In this document: positions 54,801 through 64,000 of the stretch, piece after piece
Numbering within the stretch: the stretch's first letter is position 1
Layout: each line of letters begins with the position of its first letter
Assembly: GCA_036346225.1 (NCBI GenBank)
Contig: JARFIW010000942.1
Coordinates: 806,001-870,000, forward strand
Direction of reading: 5' to 3'
Length of the DNA: 64,000 bases
Origin: Platerodrilus igneus
Taxonomy: Eukaryota > Arthropoda > Insecta > Coleoptera > Lycidae
Notes under the pieces: model-generated
Told to the model about the DNA's origin: nothing
Databases searched by the model: none
What the model saw: the letters and a program-made list of their open reading frames with translations, nothing else
Translations under genes and position numbers: made by a program

Positions 54801-57020
54801 TTGAAGGCAAAGTAAACTTTCAGGGGAAAAGCAAACCTACTCCTAGATAAAATTATATCTATCGTTGCAGGATTTCAGAGTTAATTAAAGTAGCTATCAA
54901 TCTAGTTATATCTATAAGCTAAAAGTGCCAACTTTTTAATCTCTGTAGCACAAATAGAATAAATTTTAACTATTTTTACAGTAGTAAACAACTTTTAAAT
55001 TCGTATAAAAATCTTAATAGCAGAAACTTCGTAAAATCACAAAGTTCTAAATTTTACAAACATTAATGCATTTTTCAAAAACCGTTTAAAATGGTAATTC
55101 TGGTTATATTAGTTTTAATAAATTATTCCACAAAAAATAATACATCATTTGACAAATGAACGCCACTTGATTATAACACAGGATATGTTATCAACTAGGC
55201 AAGTTTATATGATAGAAGATTACGTGAGGAGCGCAGCAGGCAGGAATTGAATCTATATCATCTATGGACAGTATTAACTACTGCCAGCCCTCTGTCTAAG
55301 CTACAGGAGCTCTTAAGACTAATTTGTCACTTATTTACTAGTAACAGCAAACCATTTTTTTAAAGTACGAAAGTAATATATTTTTAACAGTAACAAAATT
55401 TCTTGTATTAAAATCTAAGGTTGTATTCTTGCCGGTTTCAAATATTTGAAATTTCAACCAATTAAAAATTAATTACACCAGTCGTAACTGTCTGACATTG
55501 TAACACTATTCAAGAGCACCCCAAACTGCTGTTAAACCATAAACTTAAAAGTGATAATATTCTGAAAAAATTTTGTCAAATAATTGGAATTCCTTTTGTA
55601 TATAAAGCAAGTAAAATAGTATTAGCAAACATTAGGTTTAAGATCTCATTTATATTCTAATTTCATATTCAATTTGAGTTACAATTTATTTAAACATAAC
55701 AAAAACTATTAAATACATAAACAACGTTTATATTACTATTATGCAATAATAAATAAGAAACCTGCTTGGCAAATAATATATACATAAATATACAATAGCT
55801 TATTTTAGTGGCAGCCACAAAAAAACTTTTAAAAATAAATAACTGGTTAATAATGAGTTTCTATTTGATGCAGGTAAATAAGAAATAAATGTTGCTAATG
55901 TAACTAAGTGTAAATTTTATCGAAAATACTTCAAAACAAAATCAACTACTACCACGCTAAATAAAAAATCAGTATTGCAACAGAATTAACACATATTTAT
56001 ACACGTTTGCTCATAATAATGTATCAAATTAAGTACAACATGAATATTAAAGAACACAAAATCTAAAATAAAATAGTGTTCGATCCAAATTTAGAGCAGA
56101 ATTAAAGAATGGGTGTTAAAGTATTTGCTCTGTTATCAAATAAGACCATTACGTATGACCTCGACCTTGGTTGCAAACCTTTGTCCATTCCACAGAATTT
56201 TCGATTTCACTTTTAGCAGTAACAAAAATTTCGTTCTAGAGGTTGTCAATGGTTTTTGAATTGCCAGAGTCCTAGATTTCAGATGTTCTTACAAAAAGAT
56301 ATCACACAATGCTTCAAGCTGCTAACCAATCAATGTTGGTATTATCTAAAATTGCATGATCAAAAAAGTGTAAGTGCAGTTATCTGAGATATATGACGGA
56401 ACCAATGTATACATCGTGCAATTGATACAAAAAACTCTATCATAGTGGCAACCATCATTTACGACATCATACTAAAAACAGTGTAGGTACGACTATTTGC
56501 CCAAAATCTACAATACACTCATTCAAGTAGGACGAATAAACTTCTAATAAATGCATTCTTTTGTCAATTTTTGACCAAATTTAGAGACTAGTTCGTGATA
56601 TATAAAAAAGACAAAACCAATGACCAATGATTAGGTTTAGATGAGTTATTTGGCATAACTTTCTAATTTGATCAATCATGTTCAAAACTTGACATGAACA
56701 AGGAAGATAATTATCCTTTAAGTAATTTTTTTGCATTTGGTTACAATGAAGTTAACGAACTATACTATTTTCTAGATGGACTAGATGGGTTACGTTTTCT
56801 AGCAACTTCAAAAAAAATACCTCGAATCTATTTAACTCATCTTCTTTTTTGGATTTTTAACCAAAGCTTTGTCATTTATAGAACAACAAGAAAACACTTT
56901 ATTATCCTTACAAAACAACAGAACAAATTGATCTTGAGAGTGGATCATAGATAAAGGAGTCCTAACTGAATAATTAAACATAATTTAAGCAGAGGTGATC
57001 TTTGTTACAGTACACATGGC
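54801..57020. other. AT-rich, no feature recognised
   Basis: Only short frames, for example 86 codons at 56694-56954 on plus, with no recognised motif. Parts of 56,200-57,000 may be the decayed 3' end of the Gypsy relic that follows on the minus strand. Confidence 0.4.
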
Positions 57021-57099
57021 ATAATGGTAGGTAAATAAACATTTCAACAATCTTTTTCTATAGAGCCATTACTCATGTTAGAAATGATTGACCTTAGTA

Positions 57100-58700
57100 A
57101 CAATCTGCCAATCGTCATTAAAACCAGGCCAGCATATAATTCATCTGGTTAACATTTCTGTACGAACAATGCCAGTGTGGTCTTTATAAAGTAGTTTGAT
57201 AATTTTATTTCTAACGTGGTGGGTATAGTTATTATATTCCCAAACAGTAGAATTATACTTAATGGGTAGTGCCTTACAAATGTTAAAGTATAGTTCAAGT
57301 TCGTTTACAACTTTATTTGGCCATCCTTTAACAATAAATGCTTTGACTTCCCTTAAAATAGGATCAAATTTGTAGCTTCATCAACCTCATGAAATAAAAC
57401 ACAGTTTTGAGCAATAGGAAACACTCAAAACTTAAACTGCCATTTGTTAACATAGGTTGATTAATTGATAATCTTGATAATGCATCAGCATTAGAGATGT
57501 TAATTCCCTCTTTATATTTTATAGAGTAATTAAAACCTGATAATAAAATTGCGCAACACTGCAGTCTTGTTGCTGTAACAGGCAGAATATATTTCATTGG
57601 ATAAAAATAGTTTGTAGTGGTTGGTGATAGGTGGCTAACATAAAATGTCTACTGATTAAATATATTGCAAACCTTTTGACTGCAAACAATTGCTAATGCT
57701 TCCCGTTCAATTTGACCATACCTCCTTTCTGTCCGAGATAAAGTGCACGAAGAAAATAGAATAGGTTTTTTTACTCCATCAACTAAATAAGCTACAACTG
57801 CTGCAACTCCAACACTACTACTGTCACAGGTTACAACTAACAGTAGTGTGCCCTTACCTGTATAGCATATTTTGAATATCTCTAATTTTATCTTTGCAAG
57901 ACAAAATACCTTTTCCACTTAAAACATAACTGTGATTTGTCAATATTAACTTTAACGTTAAATTGATTTAATCTTCTAAACACTTGAAACTGTCGTGATT
58001 CGCAATCATTAACATTAGTACTTCCTATATGATATTATTATTAATATAACAATGAGTGTAACTTAAGCCTACGAGTATTCAATTGATTGATTGAAAGAGG
58101 CCAGGCGCGTTGGCTAAACCATAACATAATCTATTACAGTGATACAAATCTAAGTGCGCTTTGACGGTCAATAATTTTTTAAATGGCTCATGAATTATAA
58201 CCTGTAAATATGCATTACGTAAATCAATTTCACAGACCTGAAAAGAATTTAACATTTCCTCGACCGCTGGTAATGGATAGTGTGCTATATCTACACTCTT
58301 GATTACCTTTTGAAAAATCTGCACCTAACCGCAAACTTCCGTCCTTACGTGTAACACATACTAAACGATTGGCCCATGTGCTATAAATAGACACGACTTT
58401 ACTTATAATCCCTTGATTAACTAAATTATTAATTTCGGTAATAATTTTACATTTTAAACTGTAAGCAACATTATATACACTTTGAAAAACTGGTTGAGAG
58501 GTATCCTTTGTAGCAATGTCGGCTTCAAAAAATTCCGACTCAAAATTTTCAACATAAAAACTGTGGGAAAATTACTTTTAAAAATTCCAACAGAAATTTT
58601 GTCAGTAATTACATTACAGTTTAACAACAACTCTCTCCAACTAGGGTTTAACATTTCTAACCAATTTCTGTACCTAATAAGAGTCTTGTAATTGATTATT
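57100..58700 (-). pseudogene. pol: Gypsy pol: RT, RNase H and integrase zinc region
   Basis: RT leader MLNPSWRELLLNCNVI (58,650). RT palm KSVDIAHYPLPAVEEMLNSF and CEIDLRNAYLQVII (first catalytic Asp, 58,200), then LCYGLANAPGLFQSIN. The YxDD box is missing between 58,079 and 57,950. RNase H: LVVTCDSSSVGVAAVVAYLV..TERRYGQIEREALAIV (57,840-57,690) and NISNADALSRL (57,470). Integrase zinc region: KIIKLLYKDHTGIVRTEML near 57,200, followed by a stop. Confidence 0.85.
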
Positions 58701-59458
58701 AGTAACGATTAATGTTAAGTTAAAATACTTATCATTATATCATACCCGTAATTTGAACGTACCTATCACAACAATAGGTACGTTGTTGGTCGCTGTTAAC
58801 TTCAAATTTTCAACCTTACCTAATGGCCAATAATTTGAAATATTTTATGTGCCAAAAGTTGGGTATTTTTGTAAGTCCGAAACCACAATCAATTTCAAAA
58901 TTAATGGGATACCATATTCCTAATTTTACAACAACTTGTTCTACTGCTCAAGAAACAAACTAGACATCATCGATGTCATCCGCTGTAATTTTATAACAGT
59001 CTTTAAGTCAGAGCCCCCATATTGCTTAAAAACAAAACATCTCCATTGAGTTCGAAGACATTCCGAAACAAGCGGTTTTACTTACATTTTCAACACCTTT
59101 AATTTTTGTAAGGTAGGGGCAGTAAAACTTTTTGACGGGCGATGAACAACAGGAACATAACTGAATTTGATGTCCTTTCTGAAATTTTACTAACATTCGA
59201 ACTTGTTGAAACATCTTGGAAAAACCAGACACACATTTATGAACTTCATATCAATGCATAATTTCCGAGCTTTTTCAAAATCCAACTTAGGTTCAAAAAG
59301 TAGTTTGAGGGCCCTAATTTCATCTCATAACCATAATGTGAGAAAAGAATTATTACTCCAAATGGGGTTCTTATATGATGAAATAAATGAATAGAAAGAC
59401 TCAAAATCTCCCCATGTGTCAATTTAATAAAATAAATAAATTATTATGGTACAAAAAG

Positions 59459-59520
59459 TTTCGCTACATGTTTCAGGCTTACAATTCTTAGCCCATCTTC
59501 AGGCGCTTGAAAGTATCAAA
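59459..59520 (-). ncRNA. Hammerhead-ribozyme-like motif (left arm, inverted)
   Basis: Reverse-complement copy of the motif at 59880-59940, with the same core, stem II and GTA triplet. The same reservations apply. Confidence 0.4.
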
Positions 59521-59879
59521 GAAATATTTTTATATATGAAGTACAAAATAACGATTAGGTTTATAAATCGAACATGAGGATAGTTTTAATCTTTGTGTAT
59601 ATGTTTGCTTAATGTGTTATGATGTCTATTTTTTGAATTTACAACCTACCATGAGGTCGAACCCCATGGGGTTAATGTGTTATGATGTCTATTTTTTAAT
59701 TTACAACCTACCATGAGGTCGAACCCCATGGGGTTCGACCTCATGGTAGGTTGTAAATTCAAAAATAGACATCATAACACATTAAGCAAACATATACACA
59801 AAGATTAAAACTATCCTCATGTTCGATTTATAAACCTAATCGTTATTTTGTACTTCATATATAAAAATATTTCTTTGAT

Positions 59880-59940
59880 ACTTTCAAGCGCCTGAAGATG
59901 GGCTAAGAATTGTAAGCCTGAAACATGTAGCGAAACTTTT
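59880..59940 (+). ncRNA. Hammerhead-ribozyme-like motif (right arm)
   Basis: Core CTGAAGA (59892-59898), a stem II candidate GGCT..AGCC (59900-59918), then GAAA (59920-59923), palindromic ACATGT as a short stem III, and a GTA cleavage triplet (59927-59929). Stem I could pair CGC before CTGA with GCG after GTA. One extra T follows the CTGAAGA core and stem II has no G-C closing pair, so activity is doubtful. Confidence 0.4.
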
Positions 59941-60300
59941 TGTACCATAATAATTTATTTATTTTATTAAATTGACACATGGGGAGATTTTGAGTCTTTC
60001 TATTCATTTATTTCTTCATCTCATAAACCAACAATTACAATATTCCTGAGGGCATCGTTTAGAAATTCGCAAAAATTACACGTGGCCGATAGCTTCTTTA
60101 AGCTAACTATGAAGTCTTTAATTGATTTGTCTTTTTGTTGACTTCGCGTGTAAAATGTTCCACTATTTCCGATTGCGGTGACACATAATGTTTTTGAAGC
60201 TCTTCAACAACTCCAGAAAAGTTTTATTAAGTACACCGTAAATCTCTGAATCAATTACCACCAACAGTGTAGCGATCTTTTCTGTCATTTGTGTGACTAA

Positions 60301-61879
60301 CCTCAAAATACATTTCTGCCTTTACAAATAATTCTGGAAAGATTAATTTACCCTAACCGTGGAACAGATACAGTATAACGATTTCCACTTTTGTCGTTAT
60401 TATACATTTCCATAAATTAGCAAACTTTAATGTTACTGGTGTAATATTAATTACACAACTTCAATTCACAAATGCAAACTCTTTTTAACAAAAATAATCG
60501 TTTTTCAAATAATACAAAAGACTGGTACAAAAATGTGATCGACTTTGACCACGAACGTTACAATCAAGCTTCACTTGCACACATATGGATTACTAATTCA
60601 ACTTCCACTATAACTGATGTGGAAAAAATTAAACCCGACTCGTCACTATTATGTTATTACTTGCTCTTTTATATAATTAACCAGACACATTTTGTAATAG
60701 ATACTTTATTCGACATGATTTTGTATTTGTTCTAGACTGCAGAATATCTTTTTCAATACTTTCTGTAATTTCTTATTTTGCAAAATTTTAATAGGAGTCC
60801 ATAAAAACAAAAATTTTGTTTAATTTACCTGTAAATCTAACCTTTGTTTGTCTTTACTGTCTCTAATCTCCACGCGGCATGTAATTGTATAATGGCAACA
60901 TTTAAGAAACGTTTTCGTTTATACATGCGAATGGTTATGATAAAAATACTTCTTTAGTAAACAAAACAACTTGTAATTTCTAGTTTCTGTGATACAATAA
61001 CACAGTTTGAAAAACAAGAACTCCAAACTACCCAATCATTCCTCTCTGAATAATTACAGTAAAAACAGATAAAACCTTTTAACTACTAATTATGCTTGTA
61101 GATACAATGTTTTAATATTTTCATAGCGGCAATGGTGCAATGCTTCTGTATAACATCATAAATATTGATGACACACATAAGATTTTAGATTGCTTGAATT
61201 AAACCTATCAATTTTTGAAAATTTTCATACACGATTACAGTATAGTGGCTTGTTAAGCTGCAAACAAGTGATTGAGGAAGGCATGGATTTGTAAGAATAT
61301 CGGTAACTGTTGAGCAAGATTTTTGGACTGCAGAAAAAAATCCTAAAATAAGCGTGAAATAAATAGAGTGAATGCTCAATCTAAGTTTCTCTAATGTAAG
61401 GCAAATTCTCTGTAAACAACTTAACATTTTTCATATTTGCGTCGATGTAAACTTTGAATGAAACTAATTATGTACCACGTTTCCAGTTATGCCATTGAAT
61501 TTTACAAAAACGTAGACAATTGCCAAATTTTACATCAAGGATTTTGTTTACAGATGTGGCAGGTTTAACTAGAGAAACGTTATGTTAATTTTCATAAGTA
61601 CTATAGTCCATTCGTTTTAACTTTAGATGGCGTCACAAACGGATGAAATGTTACATTGCCAATGTTAGTTTATATTATAATATATTTAATGAACGATGTA
61701 GCAATATTCCCATTGACAAGAAGAATTGGTGGCAACACCGTACAGAACTGCCAATCTTTATTATGCTAAATGACAGTATATTCATGCGCAATTCTAGATA
61801 TTTATTTGTATACAGTTGCCAACACTTTATTACTATATTTGACGTCATCCTAAAGTTATTTGGAATGGACTATAAGAGC
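60301..61879. other. AT-rich, no feature recognised
   Basis: Short open frames only (for example 60472-60735 plus and 61185-61427 minus), none with a recognised motif. Confidence 0.5.
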
Positions 61880-62395
61880 GGGCACAAGCAAATCTTCATG
61901 CGTTTTCCCATCAAGGAATCAAAATGTATGTGTAATTAACATTTGGATTGGTATTATGAGACATATTAATTGGGTCACCTGTGTTGTGCACTCGTTTAAA
62001 TGGTGACAAATATCATGCTTTTTTATGAATAATTTGCTAGAGTTCTTAGATGAGGCACCACTAAATGACCACAGCCGATGTAGTTAATCCTAAATGTTAC
62101 ACCACCACACTTCACAAGTAATGTAAGATCAAACTTCCAAATATAATTGGATTGGTCGTACGTGGTTCCGTTTCCTGGCCTCTCCAACACTTGATCGTAA
62201 TCCTAAGAATTTTCTTGTAGGGTCACCTTAGAGGAATGTCTATGCAACAGTTGATAGCATAGACTAACTAAAGAAAAGACTCCAGTTCGTATGCAGTGAG
62301 ATTTTACAAACTCCAGGGATTTATGCTAGTGGTCACAATTCGATTGAACGTGAAGCTAGAGAGCGAAATGGGAAGGAGCCATTTTGAATTTTTAT
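61880..62395 (+). pseudogene. Mariner-superfamily (DUF4817-type) transposase, C-terminal relic
   Basis: One reading frame from about 61,935 carries NIWIGIMRHINWVTCVV, FMNNLLEFLDEAPLNDHS, YNWIGRTWFRFLASPTLDRNPKNF and VYATVDSID, then LQTPGIYASGHNSIERE. These follow the order of the DDE domain of insect mariner-type transposases (WxGI, NLPELL, RWIGR, SPDLTPLDFFLWG, the C-terminal helix). The third catalytic Asp is Asn, and at least five in-frame stops occur. It is not the same family member as the one at 47689. Confidence 0.7.
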
Positions 62396-62612
62396 TGTAA
62401 AATATAAATAATCTGATTTTTCATATTTTTTAAGTATATGAATTATTTACATTTTTTGTTATTAGTTTTTTGAAAATCCGTTTACTATTTCAATTTTGAA
62501 ATTATTGATAATTACAAGTTTCTTTTCAGTCAAAGCGGAAAAGAAAATTCAATTCGACACAATTCAAATTCAAAATTGTTGAAATGGCAACTTGACGTTG
62601 AAATAAAAAAAT
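62396..62612. other. AT-rich, no feature recognised
   Basis: Nothing matched between the mariner relic and the tandem repeat array. Confidence 0.4.
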
Positions 62613-63440
62613 ACGTTTTTAATTATGGTGTCAAAAACGTTTCATTTCAATTTACAAAAACAATGCTGCGAATATAGTCTTCGATCAAGAGCACCTGTTT
62701 TACATAAACGTTCCATAGGTTTCAATTTTACCATTAAAATTTACAAAAACCTATATATAAAAAGTAATAGGATAAAATCTGACCCCCTCCTCAACTCACC
62801 TCCCGCCTTCGAGTGAGATGCTTCTGATTCTTAAAATAAATGCATAGGCCATCTTATTTAGCATTAAATGGTAAGTAGTTAAAATTTCACTGCCTCGTCT
62901 TTAATTATGCTTCAGAAAATTTAAAAACCTATATATAAAAAGTAATAAGATAAAATCTGACCCCTTCTTCAACTCACCTCCTGCCCTCGAGTGAGATGCT
63001 TCTGATTCTTAAAATAAATGCATAGGCCATCTTATTTGGCATAAAATGGTAAGTAGTTAAAATTTCACTGCCTCATCTTTAATTATGCTTCAGAAAATTT
63101 AAAGAACTCACATTTTAATGGGTGATATACGTTTTCAATCAAGGTGTCACACATGTTTCACCTGAATTTACAAAAACAAGATTGCAAATATTGTCTTCAA
63201 TCAAAAGCACCAGTTTTACATAAATGTTTCATAGGTTTCAATTTTACAATTAAAATTTACAATAACCTATACATAAAAAGTAATAGGATATAATCTGCCC
63301 CCCTCCACCACTCACCTTCCGCTCTTCAGTGAGATGCGTCTGATTCTTAAAATAAATTAATAAGCCCATCTTATTCGGCATAGAATGGTAAGTAGCCAAA
63401 ATTTCAGTACCTAGTGTTTATGCTTAAGAAAATCTACAAA
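62613..63440. repeat. Complex tandem repeat array
   Basis: Two unit types. Type x (about 135 bp, GTGTCA..GTTTCA..TTTACAAAAACA.. and AGCACC..TTTTACATAAA) occurs at 62613-62747 and about 63128-63266. Type y (about 175 bp, AACCTATATATAAAAAGTAATAG to CTTCAGAAAATTTAAA) occurs at about 62748-62925, 62926-63103 and 63267-63440. The order is x-y-y-x-y. The two middle y units are the most alike, suggesting a local duplication. No coding potential. Confidence 0.85.
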
Positions 63441-64000
63441 GCACTCACCTATTAAGGGGGTGTAACTCCTTAGGGGTATATTTTAGGGCACATGTTTATA
63501 GAAACTGTTTGTTTATTTAGATGAACACTATATATTGTAGAGTTTGTCTACCTATTTCAGAAATATGCTGTATATGCAGTTATTATAATATATTTTATTA
63601 ATGATGGCTCCATTCGGGTATTAACTCAGTATTGTGTATAATACATAAAATTTACTTTCCACAGGATGTGTGACCTGGGATAAATATTGTCCTTTTTATA
63701 AATCCTTATCATAATTTTAAGAAAAGCTACTGCAGCTTTATGCATTGACAACATAAAAAAACTATTAAATCATACATGAAACTATATAACCTTCTTTTTT
63801 TTCCTTCGGGTACTATAATTTGATGACATTTTTCGGATTTTCACCATTAACATTTTTAATTGCATGTGACTGATTTTCTACAATTTTAGTTTAAAAGTTG
63901 CCATTTTCATGCGATTTTATTTTCTATTTGTAGCCATATGAATTCAATTTGATTGAATTTTCGGTGTAACACTCTAACACAATCCTTCAAAAGGAAGTAT
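63441..64000. other. AT-rich, no feature recognised
   Basis: No open frame or repeat recognised up to the window edge. Confidence 0.5.

Larger units (their letters stand above)
59331..60014. mobile_element. Penelope-like hairpin insertion with hammerhead-like motifs, 12-bp target duplication
   Basis: TTCATCTCATAA flanks the insertion (59319-59330, 60015-60026). After about 55 unique bases, two arms of about 280 bp (outer ends near 59387 and 60014) are near-perfect inverted copies meeting at AACCCCATGGGGTT near 59,733. The left arm has one extra tandem copy of a roughly 65-bp block (GTGTTATGATGTCTATTTTTT...). Each arm contains a CTGAAGA..GAAAC hammerhead-like core. Hammerheads, inverted terminal copies and a target duplication of this size are known for Penelope-like elements. 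No RT is present. Confidence 0.65.
57030..60300 (-). mobile_element. Gypsy (Ty3-type) retrotransposon relic, gag to integrase
   Basis: Minus-strand order: gag (60.3-59.1 kb, split by an insertion), protease/RT leader (58.7-58.45), RT (58.32-58.08), RNase H (57.92-57.36), integrase zinc region (57.36-57.1). No LTRs were recognised, so it is an internal, old fragment. Confidence 0.8.
59026..60300 (-). pseudogene. gag: Gypsy gag, split by a Penelope-like insertion
   Basis: On the minus strand LQKHYVSPQSEIVEHFTREV near 60,190, then SATCNFCEFLNDALRNIVIV near 60,090-60,040. Across the insertion, LLFEPKLDFEKALKLCIDM follows near 59,300-59,250. An irregular Cys-rich block (CSCCSSPVKKFYCP, then KTACFG) at about 59,150-59,050 is the zinc-knuckle remnant. 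The two halves join cleanly when the 12-bp duplication is removed. Confidence 0.75.

Noticed and set aside
59331..60014. Assembly artefact creating the palindrome
   Set aside because: A 12-bp target duplication lies outside both arms and the Gypsy gag reading joins across it, which supports a real insertion. The hairpin tip itself could still be misassembled.

Overview
This window is AT-rich nuclear DNA from an animal, most likely an arthropod and probably an insect. The one host gene recognised is Integrator complex subunit 3 (minus strand, one large exon at 20114-21517 with clear splice sites). The mobile elements are of kinds common in insect genomes: BEL/Pao, a Copia primed by half of initiator tRNA-Met, jockey-like LINEs, a LINE of the 'craniofacial development protein 2-like' endonuclease/RT type, Gypsy, and several Tc1/mariner relatives. 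No bacterial operon, CRISPR array, tRNA or rRNA gene was seen. The species cannot be named from the sequence. LAYOUT. 1-8.3 kb: a nest. Repeat family A (1-447, 5409-5522) is split by a 5'-truncated LINE 3' end (448-911, 4909-5408). That LINE is split by a Copia element (912-4903) with identical 197-bp LTRs and a 5-bp target duplication. A BEL/Pao pol relic follows (5523-7830). 9.0-12.8 kb: minus-strand LINE (called L1a here) whose 3' end carries a 93-bp minisatellite and a second LINE 3' end. 13-19.3 kb: tandem repeat, repeats B and A, a PHD-finger LINE relic, and a Tc1-like non-autonomous element inside repeat B. 20.1-21.5 kb: INTS3 exon. 22.1-24.1 kb and 27.0-31.3 kb: two copies of a second LINE of the same type (L1b) in opposite orientation; the second is full length with an 11-bp target duplication. 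Between them lies a relic of a plant/Stowaway-type mariner (25.4-27.0 kb). 31.7-42.4 kb: a jockey-like LINE interrupted by an L1a copy with 8 minisatellite units and by a recent 6.3-kb BEL/Pao element (372-bp LTRs, tRNA-Tyr primer site, 5-bp target duplication). 43.5-45.6 kb: a foldback element with tandem-repeat arms and an 8-bp target duplication. 46.9-50.4 kb: repeats A and B, with A split by a mariner that has about 440-bp inverted repeats and two nested sets of termini. 50.4-54.8 kb: minus-strand LINE relic with an SGNH-like ORF1. 57.0-60.5 kb: Gypsy relic split by an inverted, hammerhead-like, Penelope-type insertion with a 12-bp target duplication. 61.9-62.4 kb: mariner relic. 62.6-63.4 kb: tandem repeats. 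HOW IT FITS TOGETHER. The window is a TE graveyard around one conserved gene. Layer upon layer of insertions can be ordered by which element interrupts which. Nearly every transposase or reverse transcriptase is broken by frameshifts, stops or loss of a catalytic residue. The two youngest elements (Copia and BEL/Pao) have identical or nearly identical LTRs yet carry internal deletions and frameshifts. No clearly new biological system was found. The most unusual structures are the composite-tailed LINEs, the foldback element, the hammerhead-like hairpin, the nested-terminus mariner and the Stowaway-type mariner.
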